Origin: Perkinsela sp. pyNocScin1 | Taxonomy: Eukaryota; Euglenozoa; Kinetoplastea; Prokinetoplastida; Perkinselidae | Direction of reading: 5' to 3' | NCBI GenBank assembly: GCA_964019655.1 | Contig: CAXHTR010000008.1 | Coordinates: 992,001 to 1,056,000 of the forward strand | Length of the DNA: 64,000 nucleotides | Part shown: in pieces, positions 47,090 through 56,298 of the stretch | Layout of the letters: every line of letters begins with the position of its first letter | Position numbering within the stretch: position 1 is the stretch's first letter | Program-made: the position numbers and the translations under genes | The notes under the pieces: generated by a model | Seen by the model: only the letters and a program-made list of their open reading frames with translations | Database searches by the model: none | Told to the model about the DNA's origin: nothing

Positions 47090-48112
47090 ATGCCTGGGCG
47101 CGTGTGCGGGTACTGCGAGGCCAGGCCGCCGTCGCTGAAGCGCACGAGAGACGGGACCTTTGTGTGCAAGCCGTGCTTTCTCGCAAAGTTTGAGGCCGAG
47201 GCCCACGCGACCATTTCCGAGTTCGGCCTCTTCGAGCGCGGCGAGACCATCGCCATCGGGGCGAGCGGGGGCAAGGACAGCACAGTGCTCATCGAGCTGC
47301 TCGTCACGCTCAACGAGCGCCACGACTACGGCATCAACCTCGTGCTGCTCTCGATCGACGAGGGCATCAAGGGCTACCGCGAGCCGTCCATCGAGGCCGT
47401 GCGGCGCAACCAGAAAAAGTACGGCCTGCCCCTCAAGGTCGTCTCGTACACAGAGCTCTATGGGTGGACGATGGACCAGGTCGTCGCCAAGATCGGCACC
47501 AAGTCGAACTGCACGTACTGCGGCGTCTTCCGGCGCCAGGCGCTCGACCGCGGCGCCGCGATGCTTGGGGTCGACAAGATCGTGACTGGCCACAACGCGG
47601 ACGACATCGCGGAGACAGTCCTCATGAACCTTTTTCGGGGCGATGCGCGGCGGCTGCCGCTGTGTGCGGAGATTGTGACGCACGACGACACTGGGGGCGA
47701 GGCCGACCTCCGCTGGAGCATCCCGCGCGTGAAGCCGCTCAAGTACGCCTACCAGAAGGAGATCGTGCTCTACGCGCACTATAAGAACTTGGACTACTTC
47801 AGCACCGAGTGCACGCACAGCACAGAAGCCTTCCGCGGCCACGTGCGCAATCTTATCAAGGATATTGAGCGCGTCAACCCGAGTGGGATCATCAGCGTTA
47901 TTCAAAACTTGGACGACTTCGTTGCCAAGCGAAAAGCTTTGGCCCGGGGCACCGATAGCCAAGAATTGAGAAAAGATGGCGAGGCGAAGCGCCTATGCAG
48001 CCGCTGCGGGTACATGTCGAGCCAGGAAATATGCAGGGCGTGTCAGTTTGTGCAGCAGCTGAACGCCATGCGGGTCGACGATGGGCCGAAGCTAGTGAAA
48101 AGGGTGCCATAA
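47090..48112 (+). CDS. CTU1: Cytosolic tRNA thiolation enzyme CTU1 (NCS6)
   Basis: A 340-residue adenine nucleotide alpha hydrolase. Zinc-binding CxxC pairs lie at 6-9 and 26-29, the PP-loop SGGKDS at 59-64, then the catalytic [10 protein letters not shown] region and [17 protein letters not shown]-terminal zinc site (CSRCGYMSS...CRACQ) completes the family plan. With CTU2 it makes the 2-thio group of wobble uridine 34 in tRNA-Lys, -Glu and -Gln, using sulfur from URM1. The ATG at 47090 gives the natural [10 protein letters not shown] start. Its leader is pyrimidine-rich up to the ATG, with the last AG about 40 bases away. Confidence 0.96.
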   Translation: MPGRVCGYCEARPPSLKRTRDGTFVCKPCFLAKFEAEAHATISEFGLFERGETIAIGASGGKDSTVLIELLVTLNERHDYGINLVLLSIDEGIKGYREPSIEAVRRNQKKYGLPLKVVSYTELYGWTMDQVVAKIGTKSNCTYCGVFRRQALDRGAAMLGVDKIVTGHNADDIAETVLMNLFRGDARRLPLCAEIVTHDDTGGEADLRWSIPRVKPLKYAYQKEIVLYAHYKNLDYFSTECTHSTEAFRGHVRNLIKDIERVNPSGIISVIQNLDDFVAKRKALARGTDSQELRKDGEAKRLCSRCGYMSSQEICRACQFVQQLNAMRVDDGPKLVKRVP

Positions 48113-48293
48113 TGAGGAAGTTTGAGGTGAGGTGGTGATGAATGGACTGGAACTTTCGGATGTGTGGCAGATGGTCATAGTGGGCACTAGTGCTTGTGTT
48201 CTCAAGTCTAAAACTTTTTTATTGCTGACACCTATCATTTCTCTCAATTATTTTTTAGTTATTTTCCGAGTTTGAGTTATACCCTTTCTGTGT

Positions 48294-51200
48294 ATGCAAA
48301 ACTCACAGCTGAGCACCATAGACCTTTCTGTGAACATTGTGGATGCGCCCGCGTACACGGAGGAGTCCACCGGCAGCGTCGAGCGGGGCTCTGTGTGGGC
48401 CAGGTCCGGCCCGAGCGGCCGCGACCTCCACCTCAATACTGGCGAGGGCGAGAAGCACCGGTTCACCGCTGTTACACATGATGCGTCCTCCGGGATATTC
48501 TACCAGCAGGCGGGGCTCGAGAGCATCGTGCAGAAGGCCGTCGAGGGCATCAACGTCTCGATGCTCTTTTTCGGCGTCCCGCACGACGGCGCCAGCACAG
48601 ACCGCATTGAGTTCAGCGAGCGCACACGTGCCCTCGCGCTCACCCAAAAAGTTCTGCGGACGCTGATGAACTGCCCCGAGCGCCGGGAGCGGTACTGCGC
48701 AGCTGCCTTTGTGCAGATCGACGCCGACGGGGCAGTGCACCCATTCGATGCGTATCTCGAGGAGTCAGCGGCTGCCAAAATCGATGGAACCACCTCCGAG
48801 ACACTCCCCTTTTCGCTGTGGCACGGGGACCATGGGCTCGTGCTCCCGCCCGAGATTTTTCAAGAAATGAGCTGCCAGCAGGACATCGACCACTTTTTCA
48901 CAATGCATCGCGTCGAGGGCCCCGTCGAGCCATCGGGCCCTAAAACAGAGGTCGTCTCGCTCGAAGACGCTGGCAAAGACGAATCACTGCTCCAGTCACA
49001 GCGCCTCACGTTCCCCCACACCGCGCGTTCGACACCGAGAGAATCAGCGCTCCTCTTCGTCGCAGAGGTCTTCCAGGGCGTCTCGAGCGGCCACGACAAG
49101 CGCTCCACAGTCATGCTGCTCTACCTGCCGCAGCGCCCCGACGGGACAATATCGCAGCACCTCTGGTCCGGCTTTAGCAGCCTCCTCGAGCGCGGCAAGC
49201 TCGCACAGACTACCAAATCGCACGATGTGCGGGCGACCGAATCTACTGTCCACCCAGTCTCCCGCATCTGCCAGCACATTGTGTACGGCGGCGGGCGATG
49301 CGCCGCCATGTTCAATCTGCCCAGCGACGAGGCGCAGCTCTCCGCGAGCGTCGCCCTCCTCGACGAAATGAAAATTCTGCGCGCGGCAAAGCTTTTACTG
49401 CCCATCAACTACTACCACATGCCCAAGTGCGCCACGGAGGCGGTCTCGCAGTTCAAGCAGTACCAGCGCATGATCAAGCGCGACCTGCGCGCCGCGTTCG
49501 CCGCGGGCATGCACGACGGCTGGCAGATGGGCCTCAAGTCCGTCCAGGCAGCTGTGCGCGACCGCAAGGAGGCGATGCACCGGCTCACGCACCGCTACGC
49601 GAGCATGATCCGCAAAGCAGCATTCCCGCGCTTTCAGGCGCTCATCAAGGGTTCTCTGGAGGATTTAGCGTTCCGAAAGCGGCTAGAGGCGGAGCACGAC
49701 GAGGCCCAGGCGCAGAGCAAAGCCGCCCTCGAGGAGGTCAGCCAGCTGAAGGCAAAGCTCGACGCTATCGTTGGTGAGATCGAGCTCAAGGCCAGGGCCG
49801 TCGCCGAGGCCGACCGGCAGGAGGCGCTCGCCGTCCAGGAGATCGACAGGCGGCTCGAGAGCGGGCGCAGCGAGGTGGAGGCGATGCATACAGAAATCGC
49901 GAGCGTTGACGAAGAGATAAAGGAGATCCGGGCTGAGATCGAGCGCATGAAGGCAGAGAAGGCGCGGCTCGAGGACGCCGAGGTGCGGGCTGTCGCTGTG
50001 CACAGCGCCATATTCGACGTCGACTTCACGGCGCAAGTTGAGCGCGAGCGGAAGAAGCGCGAGGAGGCGATCGAGCAGCTCCGGGCGCTCAAGGCTGAGC
50101 ACCAGGCGATGCAGGCGGCGCGCCTCCACGCGGAAGACAACGACCCCATCCACGCGGAGATTCACGAGAACGCGCTGCTCATTCAACGACTGGAAGACGA
50201 AGTCGATGTCCTCGAGGCACAGATCGCCATTCACAGGCGCTCGCAGGTGCCAGAAGAAATACCGGAGACACCAGCGAAGGGCGATGTGTCGCCAAGCACA
50301 GTCGGCGACCTCAGCCGCATTCTCGCGCCACCAACGCCGTCGCCACAGCAGAGCGCAGTGAAGGATGCGCAGACCAACGACTTCTTTGACGATGAGATGG
50401 CCATGCACAACATCAGCTTGCTCATTGAGCAGTCGCCGTTCGACCCGACTCGGCTCAAAAAGTCCGACTTTGAGGGCCCGCGGCCCAAGGCGCTCTTCCA
50501 GGACGCGCCTGCAAGGGGATTTCAGGCGCAGGTGCAGCGCACCATGTCGGCCGCCAATCGGCAGGCGCAGCAGAGCCACCCGCAGCTGAACACGAGGCCG
50601 AAGCCTGTGCGAAAGGCCCCAGTCCGCATCCCCAAGGCGCTGCAGGCGGCTGCAGCTGAGATTGATGGGAAGCAGAGCACAGAGGACAAGCAGAGCCCAG
50701 TGACGAGCCGACTGCGGTCTTCGGTAAAGGGCGCTTCGACGTTTGTGCTTCCAAAGCAGAAGCCTCTGCCTCGAATTGTGCGCACAAGCCAAAGTAAGAC
50801 GAAGCGAAAGTCCCTGAAAGAGGTCTCGACGTCGAGCAGTGCGCCACGCAAGAGCAAGAGTCGGCCCTCCAAGCGACCACGAGAACCTCCTGCAGCAAAG
50901 CCGAAAACAGCGGCACCTGCCCCCACTCGACCCGCTGTGAACCCCTCGGTCTCTAAAACAAAACCACCTACCCCAAAGCCCGCCAGTGCCGCTCCATTCA
51001 AAGCGGCACAGAAAGTACCAGTAAAGAAACCAGTGAGCGCTTCTTCCTCTGCCACACACTCCAGCATTCGGTCCACAGCGTCTAAGAGCCTCACGATCCA
51101 GCCGAGCCAAAAATTGCCGCCGCGGGCTGTCAAGTCCACCTCGATAGTGCCAGACAGCACACGCACTGTGAATAAACGAAAGGCGGCAGAGGTGAGACCA

Positions 51201-51782
51201 AAGCCTGAAGTAAAAAAGCCCCCAGCGAAGGCTACGACGCAGGAGAAGCGGGAAACGAAGCCTCCGGCTCCTCAGGCAAAGCCAAAGCCAGTTGTCAAAA
51301 AGCCTGCAGCGAAGGAGTCATCACCGGTACGGGATGATACAGAACAACAGGGCGATGATTCGAATTCCCCAGGAGCTGTCATCCTTCGTAAGTCAGCAAA
51401 GAAGGTAGAGGCCACGGTGTCAGAGTCTATGTTGCTTGATGTGAGCGCTGCTTCTCCAGCTAAGCCGGCCCAGCAGTCACCGCTCGAGGGCCACACCAGC
51501 CGAAAGCTTGTACAGCCGGCGGACACGGAGGAATCGCCTGGGAGAATGGGTGGAAACATCGGGGCAATCATTCGAAATTTCATTCAAGGGAGTGCGAGCG
51601 CGCTCAAGAACACTGTCTCGCCCCGTGCGCTTGACTTCGCCGAGAAGTCGACTGACATGTTCTCTTTCTTGCACGAGGCGTCAGACTCCTCCCCGACGGA
51701 GGTCTCCCCGGTGGCAGAGCCAGCGCCCACCGCAAAGCGAGCATCGGCGACGAGCTCGAGGAAGTCGAAGAAAGGCAAGTGA
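48294..51782 (+). CDS. Kinesin-like protein with degenerate motor domain
   Basis: A 1162-residue protein. Residues about 1-370 follow the kinesin motor plan. HRFTAVTHDASSGIFYQQAG with ESIVQKAVEGINVSMLFFG (55-94) matches the strand and helix before the P-loop. SRICQHIVYGGGRCAAMFNLPSDEAQ (in two parts, 323-331 and 332-348) matches the late motor segment before alpha-6. The catalytic motifs are lost: the P-loop position reads GVPHDGAST (94-102), switch I reads RSTPRESAL (245-253) and switch II reads LPQRPDG. A long coiled coil follows (about 460-670), then a Lys/Pro/Ser-rich basic tail of about 400 residues. It could be an inactive orphan kinesin such as KIN-B of the trypanosome chromosomal passenger complex, but that is a suggestion only. 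Confidence 0.72.
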   Translation: MQNSQLSTIDLSVNIVDAPAYTEESTGSVERGSVWARSGPSGRDLHLNTGEGEKHRFTAVTHDASSGIFYQQAGLESIVQKAVEGINVSMLFFGVPHDGASTDRIEFSERTRALALTQKVLRTLMNCPERRERYCAAAFVQIDADGAVHPFDAYLEESAAAKIDGTTSETLPFSLWHGDHGLVLPPEIFQEMSCQQDIDHFFTMHRVEGPVEPSGPKTEVVSLEDAGKDESLLQSQRLTFPHTARSTPRESALLFVAEVFQGVSSGHDKRSTVMLLYLPQRPDGTISQHLWSGFSSLLERGKLAQTTKSHDVRATESTVHPVSRICQHIVYGGGRCAAMFNLPSDEAQLSASVALLDEMKILRAAKLLLPINYYHMPKCATEAVSQFKQYQRMIKRDLRAAFAAGMHDGWQMGLKSVQAAVRDRKEAMHRLTHRYASMIRKAAFPRFQALIKGSLEDLAFRKRLEAEHDEAQAQSKAALEEVSQLKAKLDAIVGEIELKARAVAEADRQEALAVQEIDRRLESGRSEVEAMHTEIASVDEEIKEIRAEIERMKAEKARLEDAEVRAVAVHSAIFDVDFTAQVERERKKREEAIEQLRALKAEHQAMQAARLHAEDNDPIHAEIHENALLIQRLEDEVDVLEAQIAIHRRSQVPEEIPETPAKGDVSPSTVGDLSRILAPPTPSPQQSAVKDAQTNDFFDDEMAMHNISLLIEQSPFDPTRLKKSDFEGPRPKALFQDAPARGFQAQVQRTMSAANRQAQQSHPQLNTRPKPVRKAPVRIPKALQAAAAEIDGKQSTEDKQSPVTSRLRSSVKGASTFVLPKQKPLPRIVRTSQSKTKRKSLKEVSTSSSAPRKSKSRPSKRPREPPAAKPKTAAPAPTRPAVNPSVSKTKPPTPKPASAAPFKAAQKVPVKKPVSASSSATHSSIRSTASKSLTIQPSQKLPPRAVKSTSIVPDSTRTVNKRKAAEVRPKPEVKKPPAKATTQEKRETKPPAPQAKPKPVVKKPAAKESSPVRDDTEQQGDDSNSPGAVILRKSAKKVEATVSESMLLDVSAASPAKPAQQSPLEGHTSRKLVQPADTEESPGRMGGNIGAIIRNFIQGSASALKNTVSPRALDFAEKSTDMFSFLHEASDSSPTEVSPVAEPAPTAKRASATSSRKSKKGK

Positions 51783-52327
51783 ATACAGGCTGTAGAAAAG
51801 AGTGGAGTGTGTGATCCTGTTTAGAACGAGATAAGAATATGAACTAGGCTTTGCTGTAATTTTAAAGCCCTTATTGATTTTAACCAATGTTACAATGAAT
51901 CTTTTATCACTTTCCGAGCTGATGGATACTATTGACGCAGTTGTTTGATCGACAGCGAAGTGATAGTGCACTCAATACGACTGAGATTCTTTAGCGCAGC
52001 GTTCATCCACCATCATGATTACAATGTATAACCAACCCCTGAAAATCGGTGATTACAACTTTTCATATGAGGGATTTTTTAATAATTACCTAGCATTGCT
52101 AGTAGATTACTTGTATTCTCTACTAGTACTTCTAGTAAATTAGCTTTAATAAGTAGTCTTGTGCAATTAGTATTAGTACAAGTTACTATTCTCGAGCAGA
52201 TATTTACTAAACAGCAATGCTTTGCTTCAATTCTACTTAGAATTGGAACGTAGAACAATGGGAGAACATCACTTCTAGCATAGAGCCATGTACTGTCTTA
52301 TTTTACTCACTTTGTACCGTTGATGGA
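51783..52327. other. Intergenic region, no gene seen
   Basis: About 545 AT-rich bases between the kinesin-like gene and a RING gene, both plus strand. It contains a TAGTA-rich stretch around 52090-52175. A pyrimidine tract with TTTGTACC lies just before the next ATG. No gene or RNA recognised. Confidence 0.55.
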
Positions 52328-53644
52328 ATGGACCAGATTCTCTTTCACCTTGAAACTATAGCGGATGAAGACCTGAAGGAGATCGTTTCTTCCCTCAACC
52401 TCTGCACAAACCGGTCGCGCGACGAGCTCATAACTGACATCGTGCAATACTATCAGTACCTCGAGGGTCGCCCAACCGACACAGAGTCTGAAGGTGCTGT
52501 AGCCAGCGCGACGCCACAGCGACGCGCAAGCGTGTCTACAGCCGCGAGCCTCAGCTCGAATATCGACCCGAGCGTTGTCACCCGGGCAATGCTCCGGCTC
52601 GACCATCCAAGCTGCCCGCGACAGTCGCGCCGAAGCACTGCCCCTGCCGACCGGGCAGCCGAGGCAAGCCCGCCTGACCCCAGAATCAACCTGCGCTCAG
52701 TGCTGCGCCGCTGGGAGGCCATCGGGCAGCTCGAAGAGCGCCGGCGGCTCTCTGGCAGCACAGACTCCTCCGAGGACCCAATCATTATCGGCAGATCGTC
52801 CCGAGGCCTTTCGCCTCGGTCCGCCGACCTCGTGCCCGAAGCGGAACCGTCGCGCCCTTCCACGCGCGGTCGCCCTTCGGGAACCCTCATGGACTTTGAG
52901 TTTCGACTCCGCCAGAGCCGCCCGTCAACGGGCAGAAACTCAACAGCAGCTGCAGCCTCACCAGGGCACGCGATGACCCGGCGATCGCACGAAAATCCGC
53001 CGCAGCCTACCACACCACAGGCAAGAACACACAGCATGACCCTTCGCCAGCGTGAGCTCCCAGTTGTCGAGCTGGAAGCGTCGGACGAGAGCCCACAGCG
53101 GCGGTCCACGCGCCGGTCTCGCCAAGAGATCGAAGTCGATGTACTGCCCCACCCGCCGCGCGCTACGCAGCGGACCGGCAGACAGAGCACAGCCCGTCGC
53201 AGCACTCGCCCCGACCCAAGCTCATCGCTGACAGCCCGCCGCTACGAGATCGTCGGCCGCATGCCGGGGGAGGACACAGAGATCTGGCTGGACGTCGACG
53301 ACAGCGAAGACAGCATCCCATCTCTTCTTGCAGACCTTTTCGGTGCTGAGGAGGAAGAAGAGGAGATCGCCGATGACGGTGACTATGGCCTCAGCGTCGA
53401 AGACATCCGGAACAACACTGTGGAAGGCCGCTTTCAGCCACAGAAGAAGGGAGCAGCACAGTCGCCAAAGCCCGCGTCAAACAGCCAAAGTGCCCCGGAC
53501 ACGTGCCCCATCTGCATCGAAGAGTTTGTGGAAAAGGAGCGCATTCGAACGCTGCCGTGCTTCCACATCTACCACGTGCGCTGCATCGACCGCTGGCTCA
53601 AGCGGAACGCAAAGTGCCCCATTTGTAAGCATATCGTCGCCTAG
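52328..53644 (+). CDS. RING-H2 E3 ubiquitin ligase-like protein (438 aa)
   Basis: The C-terminus carries a complete RING-H2 finger (about 392-435): CPICIEEF, then LPCFHIYHVRCIDRWL and CPICKHIV. The N-terminal 45 residues may form a SAP-like helical hairpin (LKEIVSSLNLCTNRSRDELI). The middle is disordered, rich in Arg, Ser and Pro, with an acidic patch (EEEEEEIADDGD) before the RING. No transmembrane segment, so likely a soluble nuclear or cytosolic E3. An out-of-frame ATG lies 5 bases before the chosen ATG, which suggests leaky starting or a 5' end between them. Confidence 0.85.
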   Translation: MDQILFHLETIADEDLKEIVSSLNLCTNRSRDELITDIVQYYQYLEGRPTDTESEGAVASATPQRRASVSTAASLSSNIDPSVVTRAMLRLDHPSCPRQSRRSTAPADRAAEASPPDPRINLRSVLRRWEAIGQLEERRRLSGSTDSSEDPIIIGRSSRGLSPRSADLVPEAEPSRPSTRGRPSGTLMDFEFRLRQSRPSTGRNSTAAAASPGHAMTRRSHENPPQPTTPQARTHSMTLRQRELPVVELEASDESPQRRSTRRSRQEIEVDVLPHPPRATQRTGRQSTARRSTRPDPSSSLTARRYEIVGRMPGEDTEIWLDVDDSEDSIPSLLADLFGAEEEEEEIADDGDYGLSVEDIRNNTVEGRFQPQKKGAAQSPKPASNSQSAPDTCPICIEEFVEKERIRTLPCFHIYHVRCIDRWLKRNAKCPICKHIVA

Positions 53645-53763
53645 CTCAAGTATGAGCAGGTGTTACTTATTCGTAATCTCGCAGTAATCCATTAACAAAG
53701 AATTTTTCATTGGTAGTGCTCGCCTCAATAGTAGCCTCGAATTTCTTACTAAATTTTGTTCCA

Positions 53764-54747
53764 ATGGTAATCGAAGCGCAGCACTTTGACCAGCGACCGC
53801 TCGAGCTTCAGCACCAATCGCTCTGCACTTTTCCGTACGCACCAACCCACTCGCATATTCGTAACCGCACTTTATCCTTTATTTTTAACTTGATACTCCT
53901 TGCTTTTCTCTGCATATTTTCCATCGCCATCGCGTCGCTTGCCGCCGCGCTCGCTCTTGCTGACAATGTATTCGCCACCACAGCGTGGCAGACGTACGCT
54001 GAAGCGCTGACTCAAAAGATACTCACTTGGGTCCTTGCTGAATGTCTCAAGCTTTTACGCTTTGAACCGAGACTGAAGACCAGCTGCCTTCCACGTATAG
54101 AAGGACCGATGCCTTTGAAACTAATCCAAACGCGGAAAGAGCCCAAACTTATTGCGCGTATACCTACTGAAGAAGACCTCAACCTCGACTCATTGAGCGT
54201 TGCAGTGCCTACCGAAATCACTACGAGCAACGAACTCTCCATCCACCAAACAGCACCTGATCAAACATCATCTATCTTGCAAAATTCGGACCTTGAGACA
54301 ACATCCGAAAAAATTATCGAAGCTCCTCTTACTGTCAAAGCCCAAAGTCTAAATTTAGATGGCCCCGCATCCTCCACTCAAAAATTTACGAGTAGCGCGT
54401 CAAAAGCGACAAAGTCCAGTGTTACCACAGACTTTCGCTCACCTGTCGAAAGCTCAACTGCGCCGCGGCGTAAATGCGCGCACGGCTTAAACGCCCAACA
54501 GATCGATGCATACACAGTCATTCGCAAGCCAAGGCGCACAGAATCAAAGTTAAAGCGCAGAGCTGGCGCACTCATCAGCCGCCTGCACGGCGAAACGGAG
54601 AGCACCTGCACTGTGTGCGAAAAGGCCATCGGCACAGACCGAAAGATTCGCTGGATGCCTTGCTTGTGCTTCTTTCACGCGACCTGCCTCGAACAGAGCC
54701 TCGCGAACTCTGTGTTCTGCCCGCAGTGCTTGCAGCCTGTCATGTGA
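53764..54747 (+). CDS. Membrane protein with C-terminal RING-like finger (327 aa)
   Basis: The first in-frame ATG is at 53764; the frame further upstream starts at TTG. A long hydrophobic stretch at about 38-72 (FIFNLILLAFLCIFSIAIASLAAALALA) forms one or two membrane helices. A polar Ser/Thr-rich region follows, and the C-terminus has a RING-like zinc site: CTVCEKAI, then MPCLCFFHATCLEQS and CPQCLQPVM. It may be a membrane E3 ligase. It lies 119 bases after another RING gene, but the two share no similarity outside the finger. Confidence 0.78.
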   Translation: MVIEAQHFDQRPLELQHQSLCTFPYAPTHSHIRNRTLSFIFNLILLAFLCIFSIAIASLAAALALADNVFATTAWQTYAEALTQKILTWVLAECLKLLRFEPRLKTSCLPRIEGPMPLKLIQTRKEPKLIARIPTEEDLNLDSLSVAVPTEITTSNELSIHQTAPDQTSSILQNSDLETTSEKIIEAPLTVKAQSLNLDGPASSTQKFTSSASKATKSSVTTDFRSPVESSTAPRRKCAHGLNAQQIDAYTVIRKPRRTESKLKRRAGALISRLHGETESTCTVCEKAIGTDRKIRWMPCLCFFHATCLEQSLANSVFCPQCLQPVM

Positions 54748-54892
54748 TATAAGTAGCGCTATCATTTTCATCTTAACCTGGGCTTTTAATTCGAAAATTA
54801 TCATGAATTACTCGTAATATCCCAAAAACCCGAAAAAGTACCCATGCACCTCACATCTTACTAATTTTTTTTTCGAATCTGAATCAAACGCA

Positions 54893-55153
54893 ATGTCAAA
54901 CACAGAATTCTTGCGCTTGTACAGGCAAACACTGAAAGCCGCAGAGCGGTTCGTTGACTACAACTTCCGGAGCTACTTCCTGCGCACAACCAAGCTGCGA
55001 TTCCGCGAAGCCCGGGCCCTCACAGACGAAGCAGAGATCACAAAGTTCGGCCATGAGGCAGAGGCAAACCTCAAGATGATCCAGCGGCAGGCGATCATCG
55101 GCAGGATGTACGCCGAGAATAAGGTCTTTCTCGACGCTGCGAAGGCCACGTAG
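54893..55153 (+). CDS. ISD11: Iron-sulfur cluster assembly LYR protein ISD11 (LYRM4)
   Basis: An 86-residue LYR protein. The LYR motif is at 9-11 (FLRLYRQTLKAAERF), followed by the ISD11-type YNFRSYFLRTTKLRFRE and KMIQRQAIIGRMYAENK segments, which line up along the whole human protein. ISD11 stabilises the cysteine desulfurase NFS1 in the mitochondrial matrix. The leader is a T-run with no AG for about 50 bases; the nearest AG is beyond an upstream ATG at 54844 that opens a six-codon frame. Confidence 0.92.
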   Translation: MSNTEFLRLYRQTLKAAERFVDYNFRSYFLRTTKLRFREARALTDEAEITKFGHEAEANLKMIQRQAIIGRMYAENKVFLDAAKAT

Positions 55154-55260
55154 AACTGTGTATTTCCCGCCACTCGCGAAATCGCCTTCTTTTTGATCAT
55201 CTCTCACTTGAACTCTTACTTCACTACAGTTTGAGTACAAATGAACGCTAATGTGCATTG

Positions 55261-56223
55261 ATGGGCCTCGCTGGAGATCAAGATGAGCAGGTTGGGTTGT
55301 GCCTGGTGAGCTCACTGCTCACCAAATCACTCCTCCACCCGCTCGACACGCTCAAAACCCGCGTGCAGGTAAGCAACACGCGAGCCTTCCACGCCTTTAT
55401 CCAAAACTGGGCTGGCCAGTGGCATGTGCTGGCCCTTTTCCGCGGCCTCGGGACAAAGCTTATTCTCTATGCGCCGTACCAGCTGACGTACCTTGCCGCC
55501 TTCGTCTCAGTGAATAATTTTCTGCAGGCGAGCACAGACGCGCTACCCGCTTGCCTGAGTGAGTCTCAAAAAATTGTGCTGACGACCTTTTTAGCGACTG
55601 GGGTCGCAGAGATCGCCTCATCGCCGATTCGGATCCTTCTCGAGGTGAGCAAGTCGCGGCTGCAAGTCGGGATGGACGGGGTGCTGCGCACTGCGCTTGC
55701 AGGCGCAGCTCAACAACTGCCGAATTCACAGCAGTTGAACTTTAGACAAAGGCTTTCGATGGCTATTCGAGCAATGCTTCAGTATCTGCGCTCAAATAGA
55801 AAAAGTATCATTAAATCATTTCCCACCTACTTTACTGCGCAGATTCTCCTGCATGACTTTCCGTTCAGCTGCATCCAGTGGAGCACGTACAAGCTCTTGA
55901 AAGCAGGCGCTGATAATCGAACGGAATACCAGCCCGAGACCTCCCAGCTGTGGAAGAGCATGCAGACAGGGTTGTTGAGTGGAGCACTCGCGACTGTTGC
56001 CACGCAGCCAAGTGACGTCATTCGGTGCTGTGCGTTCACCCAGAGGGGTGGCGCGAGTGTGCGAGTTCGGGACACTGTGAAGCGGCTGTGGCTCGAGGGC
56101 GGCGTGCTGCGCTTCTTCTTTGGCCTTCCGGTGCGCTCTGTGTGGATAATATCGAACAGTGTGCTCTTCTTCACAGTGCTCGACCAGATGAAGCTCATGC
56201 GTCGGTCGTATGCTGTGAACTAG
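55261..56223 (+). CDS. Mitochondrial carrier family protein (divergent)
   Basis: A 320-residue membrane protein with three carrier repeats. Repeat 1 has the signature HPLDTLKTRVQ near residue 25, repeat 2 has SSPIRILLEVSKSRLQ, where the acidic residue of PxD/E is lost, and repeat 3 has TQPSDVIRC. Hydrophobic helices flank each. The family exchanges metabolites across the inner mitochondrial membrane. The first signature resembles SAM- or iron-type carriers but substrate cannot be assigned. The ATG at 55261 is preceded by CACTACAG; the open frame upstream begins with TTG. Confidence 0.85.
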   Translation: MGLAGDQDEQVGLCLVSSLLTKSLLHPLDTLKTRVQVSNTRAFHAFIQNWAGQWHVLALFRGLGTKLILYAPYQLTYLAAFVSVNNFLQASTDALPACLSESQKIVLTTFLATGVAEIASSPIRILLEVSKSRLQVGMDGVLRTALAGAAQQLPNSQQLNFRQRLSMAIRAMLQYLRSNRKSIIKSFPTYFTAQILLHDFPFSCIQWSTYKLLKAGADNRTEYQPETSQLWKSMQTGLLSGALATVATQPSDVIRCCAFTQRGGASVRVRDTVKRLWLEGGVLRFFFGLPVRSVWIISNSVLFFTVLDQMKLMRRSYAVN

Positions 56224-56298
56224 GTCAGAAAAACTAAGAAAAATTTTCGTACAAATGATTTCCATACATCCTAAAATTTCATCGTATGAACGTACAGA

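Noticed and set aside
49683-51110. 475-codon minus-strand frame opposite the kinesin-like gene
   Set aside because: The plus-strand product has kinesin-like segments and coiled coil, while this frame is Arg/Leu-rich mirror sequence.
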